Positions 10,780 to 20,731 of a DNA stretch of 64,000 nucleotides are shown here, in pieces. Position 1 is the first letter of the stretch; the number at the start of each line of letters is the position of its first letter. The translations under genes and the position numbers were made by a program. Source of the DNA: Pleodorina starrii (Eukaryota > Chlorophyta > Chlorophyceae > Chlamydomonadales > Volvocaceae); the NCBI GenBank assembly GCA_030267565.1, contig BRXU01000018.1, positions 1,426,001 to 1,490,000 of the forward strand. Reading direction: 5' to 3'. The notes beneath the pieces are model-generated. The model was not told where the DNA came from. It worked only from the letters and a program-made list of their open reading frames with translations, and ran no database searches.

Positions 10780-12054
10780 GGAAACGCGTAATGTTTAACC
10801 GGCGCAAAGCAAACGTATTTCTATGTAATGAACGTATATATGGATAGGGCGCTGTTGAATAAGGCCAGAATGCAAAGGTGCACGGTGCAAGGTCGTACTT
10901 TGAACAAAAGGCACCGGTCCACCGGAGCCGGCCCCTGCGACGCCGACGCAATGATCGCGTTATGCTTGGACAATCTCTATATACACCGCAATGGTACCTG
11001 TCATTGGATATGGGCGATACGAGGTGCGAAGCTCCTAAATGCTCGTTACATGCTTGGCTTATGCTTTAATGGCTCCGATCTGACCAACTCGCCTGCATAT
11101 TGATTTGCATGCTGCCCCAGGGCAGCTACGTTGAAACGGTTGAACTGGCCCATGCGCTATGCTGCGTGGGGAGTAGTTTTTTGGACATTGCCGGCGAGCG
11201 CGCTGTCGGCCTTGCGTAAGCGCATTGGTAACTACCAGGGACGCCTTCCTTCGTGAGATTCCCGATCGTGCTGGTCGAGTTTTTGCAGACTTGGCCTAAC
11301 GTGTCCCTAGCCCCCTGACAAACCCTACCCCGTGGTAACCCCACGCTAACCCCCACCCTCCTGCGAACTCTCCCTACCCATCAGCCTGTTGAGTTTCCGC
11401 ATCGGTCTCCCACGTTGCTGCCTCACTAGTACAAGCTTGAGCGCACACATACAAACACATACAGGGTTAGTAGGCGGGGTTTTGCTGACTGGATCCAGCT
11501 TGTGCATTGCAATAAAGTCTCACCTACGATAAGTTCGCATGGAGACACAGCCCTTTACACGCTGACCGAAGCCGACAGAGGGACACGACCTCGCGTTCAT
11601 CGCTTGCGGCACAGCAGCACCGATCCCTCATCCCAGCACTCTACCCCCGACAACCACACGCCAGGCCGTACAAAAGAAGGGCACGTGTCGGCGGGCGGCA
11701 AAGTTCTTCCCGCATCATAGCTCACGCCTCCCGCTACCTCGCACCACACTACCACATCCCACAACACAGAATCACCCCAGCATTACAGGAGCACTGAGGG
11801 CACCCAACCAACCCTCTCAGCCCGGACCTTAACTAACGGTCCCAAGCAAGAACCGGTAAGTAAACCAAAAAAACCCTGCCGAAAAAGGCCATGCGGGGGC
11901 GGTGCTGCTCCACCTGGCAAGACTCCAACTCCGCCAAACCCAGCACAAGGCCCTCTAAAACTGCACGAGGCCTACACATAGACAGGGTCATCGTTCGCAG
12001 GCAGTCACGGAAACTCAGACGCCTAGGCGTGTGCGCGGATCCCCAAAGGGGCAC
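10780..12054. other. Interior of possible element, no gene seen
   Basis: This is the segment between the left 36-bp inverted repeat and the palindrome. Open frames are short and without recognisable features. Confidence 0.35.
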
Positions 12055-12992
12055 ATGATACCGGTAGAGTCACAGGTCAATAAGGCGGCGTTGCAGATGT
12101 CCAACGGCCCATGCGCCGGCATAGCGTTTGCCGAGCCAGCACACCAACCGCAGCCTATCCAAACGCAGGACAGACCCTACCAGTGAAACCGTTTGTCGTT
12201 TGCCGAACCGGCGCTCCAGAACCACGCCGCGTCACGGAAACCCCACACATGCAAAGCCGATGGAGCAAGCGACCCAACGACCACTAAGGCACCGTTCGTG
12301 CCGCCTCTGTGCTCCCACAAACCCACTTTCAGCGTCCATCACCTCTCTCTAATAAGATGTTTCTGCCCCCTTTGATTCCCTGCACGCCCCTCTCAGAAAT
12401 CCAGGACAGAGCACACTGGTCAGGCCAAAACGCGCAGCCGCCACGTCATGGAGCGGGGACCGGGGCAGGGTGGGGACGGGGACGTAGTAGAACTTCCGGT
12501 GCGGCAGCACCGGCGGTTTGGCTCGTCGGGACCGCTTCCTCCCCGGTTCCCCGTCAATGAATGGGCCACTCACGTCGCCAGGTTGACGTACCACAGCTTC
12601 CTGCGCGGCATCAGCATCCACAGCGGCACCATGTTGTGATTGTTGCGGCGCTGCTGTGTGATCGTCGCGATGCACTCCTTGCAGATGCATCGGGCATCAA
12701 GGCGGCGGCGGGCGTGCTTGTCGCGCTCGTCCATGGCGTCGACGAAGAAGACGCCCTCGGCCTGGGTCATGAGCTTCTTCTTGCCCCAGCAGATGAAGCA
12801 GGTGAAGCTCCGCTCGTCGAGGAGCCTATGAGGGATGGGGCAGCGCGCACATTTAGTTATTGTGCACGGGGAGAGTCCGGAAGCCGGGGTCTGGTTTGGC
12901 AGTTACCTAGGGGTCTCAGCGGGAAGACGTGGCAAAAGCCAGCTCAGGGTTCAACGGCGCGCAGTGCGGCATGTCAGAGGGACTGGTGCAAT
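12055..12992 (+). repeat. Left arm of large palindrome
   Basis: This arm is the reverse complement of 13071-14008 over 938 bases with only a few mismatches (I noticed one near 12062, one near 12648 and one near 12880). The arms run from ATGATAC at the outer edge to GACTGGTGCAAT at the inner edge. Such a structure can form a long hairpin, as in foldback-type transposons. Confidence 0.95.
12570..12825 (-). CDS. Zinc-ribbon-like exon, left arm
   Basis: Open segment following an acceptor (CTCATAG) with a phase-2 join. It encodes about 84 residues with FTCFICWG near the start and CICKEC about 45 residues later, a CxxC...CxCxxC pattern that could bind zinc. A hydrophobic-basic tail follows (MVPLWMLMPRRKLWY). 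The same exon is present in the right arm, pointing the other way. Upstream exons were not identified, so this may be a relic. The family is not recognised. Confidence 0.35.
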
Positions 12993-13070
12993 AACACTCA
13001 CAGCTGCAGGGGCAGCGGAAGCACTGTCCCCAAGCTCAATGAGCGCGCCTCCTCCGGGTACCACTGCAAC
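12993..13070. other. Unique spacer of the palindrome
   Basis: 78 bases not shared between the arms. Because the spacer is unique, the palindrome is not a simple back-to-back sequencing artefact. The two arm exons are divergently arranged around it. Confidence 0.8.
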
Positions 13071-14008
13071 ATTGCACCAGTCCCTCTGACATGCCGCACT
13101 GCGCGCCGTTGAACCCTGAGCTGGCTTTTGCCACGTCTTCCCGCTGAGACCCCTAGGTAACTGCCAAACCAGACCCCGGCTTCCGGACTCTTCCCGTGCA
13201 CAATAACTAAATGTGCGCGCTGCCCCATCCCTCATAGGCTCCTCGACGAGCGGAGCTTCACCTGCTTCATCTGCTGGGGCAAGAAGAAGCTCATGACCCA
13301 GGCCGAGGGCGTCTTCTTCGTCGACGCCATGGACGAGCGCGACAAGCACGCCCGCCGCCGCCTTGATGCCCGATGCATCTGCAAGGAGTGCATCGCGACG
13401 ATCACACAGCAGCGCCGCAACAACCACAACATGGTGCCGCTGTGGATGCTGATGCCGCGCAGGAAGCTGTGGTACGTCAACCTGGCGACGTGAGTGGCCC
13501 ATTCATTGACGGGGAACCGGGGAGGAAGCGGTCCCGACGAGCCAAACCGCCGGTGCTGCCGCACCGGAAGTTCTACTACGTCCCCGTCCCCACCCTGCCC
13601 CGGTCCCCGCTCCATGACGTGGCGGCTGCGCGTTTTGGCCTGACCAGTGTGCTCTGTCCTGGATTTCTGAGAGGGGCGTGCAGGGAATCAAAGGGGGCAG
13701 AAACATCTTATTAGAGAGAGGTGATGGACGCTGAAAGTGGGTTTGTGGGAGCACAGAGGCGGCACGAACGGTGCCTTAGTGGTCGTTGGGTCGCTTGCTC
13801 CATCGGCTTTGCATGTGTGGGGTTTCCGTGACGCGGCGTGGTTCTGGAGCGCCGGTTCGGCAAACGACAAACGGTTTCACTGGTAGGGTCTGTCCTGCGT
13901 TTGGATAGGCTGCGGTTGGTGTGCTGGCTCGGCAAACGCTATGCCGGCGCATGGGCCGTTGGACATCTGCAACGCCGCCTTATTGACCTGTGACTCTACC
14001 CGTATCAT
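13071..14008 (-). repeat. Right arm of large palindrome
   Basis: Mirror copy of 12055-12992; paired positions add up to 26063. The outer end is GTATCAT. Immediately outside begins the right 36-bp inverted repeat. Confidence 0.95.
13238..13493 (+). CDS. Zinc-ribbon-like exon, right arm
   Basis: Mirror copy of the left-arm exon, encoding the same CxxC...CxCxxC segment and ending in a stop codon after YVNLAT. The near-perfect identity of the two copies could reflect selection or simply recent duplication or conversion between the arms. Confidence 0.35.
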
Positions 14009-14010
14009 TT

Positions 14011-14046
14011 GCGTTTTTGGACGAGCGTTTCTGTAAGTCCTCGAGC
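14011..14046 (-). repeat. 36-bp inverted repeat, right copy
   Basis: Exact reverse complement of 10744-10779, starting GCGTTTTTGGACGAGCG and ending CCTCGAGC. It lies two bases outside the palindrome arm. Confidence 0.75.
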
Positions 14047-14254
14047 TACTGCGAGGCATAGAAGTTCTCATAACGTCATAAGCAAGAGTCGCATGCGAGA
14101 TACGGCTGTCAACCATTCCGGTCAGTGTCGTCAGCCCATAGGCATTCTGCGTTGGACAAAAATATATATACCCTCCCAACAGCTGACCAGCCAAACAAAT
14201 GATACGCCTTGTTGCGGAACTGCACGACAAAGTGTACGAATTGAGATTTCCTTA

Positions 14255-14302
14255 CGAAACAAAAAGGACGGGTGCAGTTGCGACAGGCATCAGTTCTCCT
14301 TA
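14255..14302 (+). promoter_or_regulatory. Core promoter of LHCBM copy C
   Basis: GAAACAAAAAGG followed by CATCAGTTCTCCTTA at 14288-14302, matching the layout of copies A and B although the surrounding sequence differs. A TATATATA run further upstream (14163-14170) is too far from the start codon to be the obvious core element. Confidence 0.5.
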
Positions 14303-14340
14303 CCTCTAACGCTAGAGGCTGATCACTACTGTTAGCAGGA

Positions 14341-15652
14341 ATGGCGTTCGCTCTCGCTACCTCGCGCAAGGCTCTGCAGGTGGCCTGCAAGGCGACCGGC
14401 AAGAAGGCCGCTGCCAAGGTGCGCTTGCTCTACCTCTTCATACAATCGTTATCCCACTATTTGTTTGATCTAGGATGACGCGGCTGACAGTGATCCCGTC
14501 ATCGGTTGCAACGTTGATGTGACAACTCCCTTGCAGCCGGCTGCTCCCAAGAGTGCTGGCGTGGAGTGGTATGGCCCGAACCGCGCCAAGTGGCTTGGTG
14601 AGTTTGTAAATTTATGAGAGACGTGAGAAAGCATAGCCTGGTGTTTCGGAAGCTCGGAACGGTATCTCGGTAACATCCTTTCTCGGATCTAGATCTAGAT
14701 CTTCTCGCATTGCGCCGAAGAGTGAGCTAGTCTGTTTTGGCGCTAGGTAGATACTGTTGACCCCTTAACGCGCCTGTTCCCCTTTCCCTCTGCTCGATCT
14801 GTGCTCGCAGGCCCGTACAGCGAGAACGCCACCCCCGCCTACCTGACCGGCGAGTTCCCCGGCGACTACGGCTGGGACACCGCCGGTCTGTCCGCTGACC
14901 CGGAGACGTTCAAGCGCTACCGCGAGCTGGAGCTGATCCACGCCCGCTGGGCCATGCTTGGCGCTCTGGGCTGCATCACCCCCGAGCTGCTGTCCAAGAA
15001 CGGCGTGCAGTTCGGTGAGGCCGTGTGGTTCAAGGCCGGCGCCCAGATCTTCCAGGAGGGCGGCCTGGACTACCTGGGCAACCCCTCGCTGGTGCACGCG
15101 CAGAACATCGTCGCCACCCTGGCGTGCCAGGTGAGAGACGGAACGGTGGTGTACCGTACTGGGGTATTGTGGTAAAGAGAAGTTTGGGGCGAAGGAGGTT
15201 TGGGTTACGGTATGAACGAGTCACTTGCTATGGCGGATGGCCTTATTCTTCAACTAACGCGCTAGGGTGTTGTGACGCACTCTCTTCATAGCCCTGATCC
15301 GCCGTCCTCACCGACCCTTCCGCCCCTTTGTCTTCCCTCCCCGTAGGTTATCCTGATGGGCCTGGTGGAGGGCTACCGCGTGAACGGCGGCCCTGCCGGC
15401 GAGGGCCTGGACCCGCTGTACCCCGGCGAGTCGTTCGACCCCCTGGGCCTGGCTGACGACCCGGACACGTTCGCGGAGCTCAAGGTCAAGGAGCTCAAGA
15501 ACGGCCGCCTGGCCATGTTCTCCATGTTCGGCTTCTTCGTGCAGGCCATTGTGACGGGCAAGGGCCCCATTGAGAACCTGAACGACCACCTGGCCAACCC
15601 GGGCGTCAACAACGCCTTCGCGTTCGCCACCAAGTTCACGCCCAGCGCGTAA
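14341..15652 (+). CDS. LHCBM: LHCBM copy C, chlorophyll a/b-binding protein of LHCII
   Basis: Thylakoid light-harvesting protein of photosystem II, 254 residues. Exons 14341-14418, 14537-14597, 14811-15130, 15347-15652; introns of 118, 213 and 216 bases, all GT-AG and at the same positions as in the other copies. The N terminus reads [10 protein letters not shown] (Thr where A and B have Ser). Trimerisation motif WYGPNR and both pigment-ligand helices are intact. Exons 3 and 4 match copy A almost base for base, whereas intron 2, most of intron 1 and the 3' flank are unrelated to A and B. The C-terminal loop reads LANPGVNN. No TGTAA was found within 300 bases after the stop. Confidence 0.95.
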
Positions 15653-17212
15653 AGCGGCCACTGATTGTGGGGACCCATAACCCCCCTGGCTTATCACTTG
15701 CAACTCCCGAGTGTAGTCGATACGTAACGTAAGACTACTGGCTTAAGAAGCTCATGTCAACGGAGCAGAGCGATTTTGTTGAGTAACTGGAGCGAACTTG
15801 AATCCGTTTTTCGTGGGGTTTGGTGCGGAGTCTGGAGGGCGCGTCCAAAGGACGCTGGTGAAGAGCGACGCTTTCGACTTGGAACTACCGTCTTAGGTAT
15901 CCCTTCAGAGCACTAATTGAGCTGGTCACCGGTCGCGGTCGTCGAAGGTAGTCGGATAACAAGGATAAGGGACATTGTTGCGATGGTTGTTTTGTGCGCC
16001 GCTTCCACTACGTGTCTTGTCTGTCGCGCGAGTCATGGCAGTGTAAGAATGGCGCTGCTCGATCATGCTCGCCCTTGTCCATCAACGTGCCAGCGCGGTT
16101 ATCGGTGGTGCGGAATTCTCCACATCCGCTGACAGGGGGATGCGCAGCTGGACCATCGCCCCTTCCGAACTGGTGGCTGTACCACACCCAAGCCGTGCAG
16201 TGAGCAAGAAAACTTGCCAGCCCAGCAGTCAGAGCTGCTTTGCAGGTGCTCAGACAAGGCTGGCACATTGGAGCTGGAGCGGCCTCTGCGACAGCTCAAC
16301 GGGACCTGCAGACCGTACATGAGTTGTGCGGTCAAACAACGGACCGCATGTAGCGTTGCTGCTGCTGAGATATTGGGTTGTACACAACGGCCAGAGAGTC
16401 ATCTTCCCTGTCCGCGAGCGAGGCTTTCCCCCAATCATAAGGACCTCGCACATCGCTGCTTTGACGGCCATTTCGGTGACTGTGCCGTTGGCCAAAACGA
16501 CGCATCTTCAGCGCAAAGTCAATCATTGCCTTCTTGCTGGTCCCCAGCTGCCTCTCAGGAGGCGAACCCTGGCGAACTGGGCCTAACTGGGGACCCTCCG
16601 ACAAAAGCAGACGGTTGGATCGTTATACCAAGATGTCCAGCACGACCTTACATTCACACGACTTCGCTTGACTGCTTCCGATGGCAAATCGGCATTAGGT
16701 TGCGTGAAATCCACGTTCCAGAGCCCCACAAGCGGACGAAAGAAATGCCCTCCCTTCAATCCCGACCCCAGCCACCCCAACCACACGGACGTCATGAAAC
16801 TGCGTCGTGTAACGTGCGCAGCGCTGTCGTCTCTAGGACGGAGACCATGGCGGCTGCGAGATAGCCCCTTACAGCGTAGCCATTTCAGCTTGCTTCTTGG
16901 GGCTGTCGTACTCCACCCACTCCCCATAGCCGCCACTCTGTGCATAGCTGCAAGACGTGGGAACCAGAGCACCAACACCAAGCAGTCTACAAGCACGTCC
17001 ATGCATGTTAAGGATTGGACCATGGCTGCCCGCCTACAGCGTGCCTGCTTAACCCGTCCTTGGAGGCAGTCCAGCACAAATGGCAAGCAAAATCCCAAAC
17101 TTCCACCGCCCGTGCACGCCCAACGTGCACATCGACCCACTGCACTCAGTTGCAACAGCAGCCTGGGGAGTGAAGTGGCGTCGAAACGCCGTCATGTACA
17201 ATCGTTTGTATT
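15653..17212. other. Intergenic between LHCBM C and the BSD gene
   Basis: Two convergent genes end on either side. Overlapping open frames near 16214-17155 lack splice signals, domains and protein-like composition, and I treat them as chance frames. Confidence 0.35.
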
Positions 17213-17217
17213 TTACA
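17213..17217 (-). promoter_or_regulatory. Polyadenylation signal TGTAA, BSD gene
   Basis: TTACA on the + strand (TGTAA on the - strand), about 213 bases after the stop codon of the BSD-domain gene. Confidence 0.45.
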
Positions 17218-17429
17218 CACATGTTTCACCCTGCAAGCAATATTGAGCACGTCGGTCAAAGTTCCCGCACCCATGGAGGCCCTTCAATGCCTCCGGCACA
17301 GCCATTCCTGAAGCACTAGCCCAACCACACAACACCGCAAAGCAGGACTTCCGTGCAATCTCCAGGGCACATGTATGTACAACGCCTTGCCAACAATCGT
17401 ATCCTGGAGGACACGCGCGTAGGGCCCCT

Positions 17430-20067
17430 TCAATCCCAGTTCCCCCAGTCCTCGTCCAGCTCTTCTTCGCCCCCGTCACCCGGCTGCCTCGCCGGGCCCT
17501 TTGCCTCCTTTGCGGCCTCCAGCGCCTTCTTCGTCCCGGCCTCGCCCCCCTCAGAAGCCGCCGCCGCCTCCATCGCAGCGGCTGGGGCGGCCGCCGCCGG
17601 GGACGGGCCCGCCGCTGGCTGCCCCGCCCCGCCAGCCGACGGCCGCTCCGGGCTCTCCGACGGCTGCGGCGCCTCGCCCTCAGCGGGGGCCTCCACCGGC
17701 GCAGCAGCGGCGGTGGACGGCGTTTGCGTAGCCTGCTGGGCGTCCGACGACACAACACACCACTCCTTGGCGCTGCTGTCGCTGGCCGTCTCCGCATGTG
17801 CCTCGTCCGCGTCCACGTGCAGCGCAGCGCTGCCGGTTGTGCTGCTGGCTCCGCCGCTGCTCTGCAGCTTGCGTAACGCGCCGTCCGCCTGTTCCGCCGC
17901 CACAGACGGAACGGGGCTTGATCCTACCGCCGCAGCCACGGCTGCTGTTGCTGCCGCCGCAGCCGGCTCGGCGCCCTTCTTCTGCTCTGCCCCGGTATCC
18001 GATGCACCGGCTGGCTCCGACATGGGGGTTGGCTGCTCCTCGGCAGCCGGCGTGTCGGCCGGTTCAGCTGGCTTGGCCTCGCCTCCCGCCGCTGCGGCAG
18101 CGGGCTCCGAAACCGGCGCCGGTGCGGCCGAGGACGAAGCGGCCTGGCCCTCGTTTGCACCTGGCGACGGCACTGGCACCTCATCCTCGTCGCCCCAGCC
18201 CAGCGGCACCTCGTCCTCCTGCAACGTCTTGGCGCGCTGGGTCAACTGCTGCCGCTGCTCCTCCTTCTGCTGGAGCTTGTGCAACCTGGGGCGCGGGCAC
18301 AGAGTCGCACCTCCCTTCAAGACAGACAACGTTCCCCACATGTGCGTCGCCACTCCCCTGTGGAAAGGTGCGACTTCCCGGCGTGGAGGCCGCCATCGCC
18401 ACCCAATCTAACCTTGCTTGACGCACCTGCAGGCCTATCCTCGCGCTCGGTTACACGCCCGGCCTACCCACCGCGACTAAACGACACTTTCCGGGCGGCG
18501 TCGGCTTGCGCCTCTCCTCTCCTCCCCTCGCCCGCTCGTCGCCTCGTCCATTCGTGACACCCACCGCCCCAACCCACCGGTAAAAGTAGCGGTGCCAAAA
18601 GTCCTCGTTCTCCACAATGATTGGCACCAGGCGCGACTGCAGCTCCGCCATGAAGGTGTTATCGGACATGATGCGCGCAATGTCCGCCTTGACGCCCTCC
18701 AAACTGAACCCCGCCTTCCACCGGGCGTAGTCCTCCGTGTCCTCGGGCTCATCGCAGTAGGTGCTGCTGTCGCGCTGCATGGCCGCAACCTGGAGGAAGG
18801 GAGTATAAAAGAAATCCGCAGCGGAGAAGGAGACGGCGTTGGCGAACGGACCCAGAACCCAGCGGAGAATGGGAGGCGCAGCGCCCGGCGCATCGCGCGG
18901 GATGCACGCGGCAGCAGCCTGAGTACGTGGCAGTTTGTTAGCAGCAGGGCGCTCGCAGCGGGGCGCATCGCCGTGGTCGATTTGCGCCTCCAGGGTTGTG
19001 TTCAGACATCCACCGCGCGCTTTCATCCGGCGCTTTCATCATGGATGCTGCAGGGCTGGCGCTGCGGCCACGCAATCAATGCATCAACACTTTACCCAGC
19101 GGCCGGCCTCTTGCCAGACGTTGCACGACCGTTGCGAATGACTTGTGGGCGGGGGTGCGTGAGCTGGAGCGTCCGGCGATGCGATCCGATGGGAGCAAGC
19201 GCGCACCACGCTGTGCGCGTCCCTGGCAGGACCCCACCCCAATCACCCCAATAAAAAACGCGATGGCAGCACGCGCACCTCTGCCTCGAAGCGGTTGTAC
19301 TTGGCCGCCACCGTGGAGAGCTTCGCAGCGGACAAGTTGGTCGACTTGCCTCGCGCCGCACGCTTGCCCTCGCGCGAAGCCGCGGCGATCTCGGTTTCTA
19401 CACCCTCCTTGAGCTGCGAGGTGCATACAAGCGAAGGTTACCCAAGCGGTAGCGCATGGATGCGTCGGGAAGGATTGGCACAGGCAGGGACACGCCGGAG
19501 TTCAGCGCACCTCGTCAATCAGCTCCCGGGTCCCCTGGAGCAACGACTTGCCGATCTGCGCGAAGGCGACGCCCACGCCCTCCAGCGTCTGCCCGACATC
19601 CTTCGGCAGGTGCACCTTCTCAGGCAGGTGCTGCAGCGCCTCCTCGGCCTGCGGGCGAGGGGTCAGCGTGGGCACTCCCGCCCTCGTCGCACTGCCAAGG
19701 GGGGCAAATCGTGCCGGGAGCGCACGCACGGCGACCCACTGACCTTCTCAGGCAGGTGCACAACCTGCTCAGGAAGGTGCTCAACGAGCTCCGCTGTTTT
19801 CTCCTTGAGCGTTTTGGACTCCTCCCCAACCTCACGGCTGAATTGGCTTAACTCGTTACGCCAGTCTGTATCAACCACGCTCTTCACCAGCTCATCCGCG
19901 CGTGCCTTGACCGTGTTCGTAACTGCCGTTGCGACGCTCCAAAGATTCAGCAGCGGATTCGCAGCCCTGCGAAACCAGAAACCTAGAGTGGGCCTCCGAG
20001 TGCAACAGTTCACCTCGGGACCGTTCTTGCCGACAATCTTACGTTGATGTGCTAGCGTCCTCTGCAT
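17430..20067 (-). CDS. BSD-domain protein
   Basis: Exons on the - strand, 5' to 3': from an uncertain start to 19744 (well supported from 19966), 19511-19648, 19279-19413, 18578-18789 and 17430-18285. All joins are GT-AG and keep frame. The N-terminal part is amphipathic (NPLLNLWSVATAV, then repeated HLPEQVVHLPEK / HLPEKVHLPKDV). The BSD domain sits in exon 18578-18789: FSLEGVKADIARIM, then LVPIIVENEDFWHRYFYR, with the family's hallmark FW and RYFYR. The C terminus is a long Ala/Pro/Glu-rich, probably disordered tail that ends acidic (DEDWGNWD). BSD domains occur in TFIIH subunits, synapse-associated proteins and many plant proteins of unclear role; this layout fits the last group. The first exon was not resolved: the frame stays open to an ATG at 20067 (and 20166), but an acceptor at 19966 suggests an intron there. 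Confidence 0.8.
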
Positions 20068-20167
20068 TCTCCAGTGAAGCAGATTCCGTCCTCTGTTGCA
20101 ACAGCGAGCAGCGACCATAGAGACATTAACTGGACTAGTCCGCTGAGAAAGTTGGTGCCGTCTCATC

Positions 20168-20731
20168 CCCTAAGCAATGCTCACCTTATCTGCACTGGAA
20201 TCATCAGAAAACAAGCCAAACATCTTGCTTGTCTACACCACTACACGTTGCTCCTCAAACAAAAATTAAGCCAACATGTCAACGACAACATACACACAAG
20301 CTTACGAGACTGTGTAGAGTCAGAGTTTTGGCCAGGACTTGACTGTGAACAGCGAGAGAAATAACCGCCCGTCCGCCCCGCCAGAGTCGTACTTCAGTGC
20401 CCAAGTAGTAGTCCACGCACTTCCTGCAATATGTATACATCCTATACTATCTCTCTTGCCTGGGTTTAGATAGCAATCCGTCTCCGTGTGCACAATTTAA
20501 ATTTCGGAAGTATGACCGCAGACCGTCGGCAAACAAGGAAACACTCCCCATTAATTATGAATTTCGACGGTTGATTATCACACGGCTATTGGATATTTGC
20601 AGTAGAGCAGCCAAGCCTGCCAGGTGGCGACGGCAGACCCAAGGAGCGGCCATCCACCCACCCGCGCCGTCCTCTATCCTCCCGTCGACTTGCAGACTGT
20701 ACGCCTAGTGGCGGTGCCGTAGGCTGCAGCC
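20168..20731. other. Divergent promoter region, BSD and YEATS genes
   Basis: AT-richer stretch between the 5' ends of two divergently transcribed genes. It must hold both promoters and any 5' leader exons. No clear TATA element was identified. Confidence 0.4.

Noticed and set aside
14163..14170. TATATATA as the TATA box of LHCBM copy C
   Set aside because: It lies about 175 bases before the ATG, whereas the aligned core element of the other copies is at about 80 bases and is present in C as ACAAAAAGG.
16214..17155. Overlapping 190-216-codon frames on both strands
   Set aside because: No splice signals, motifs or protein-like composition; the region is mostly the 3' side of the convergent BSD gene.
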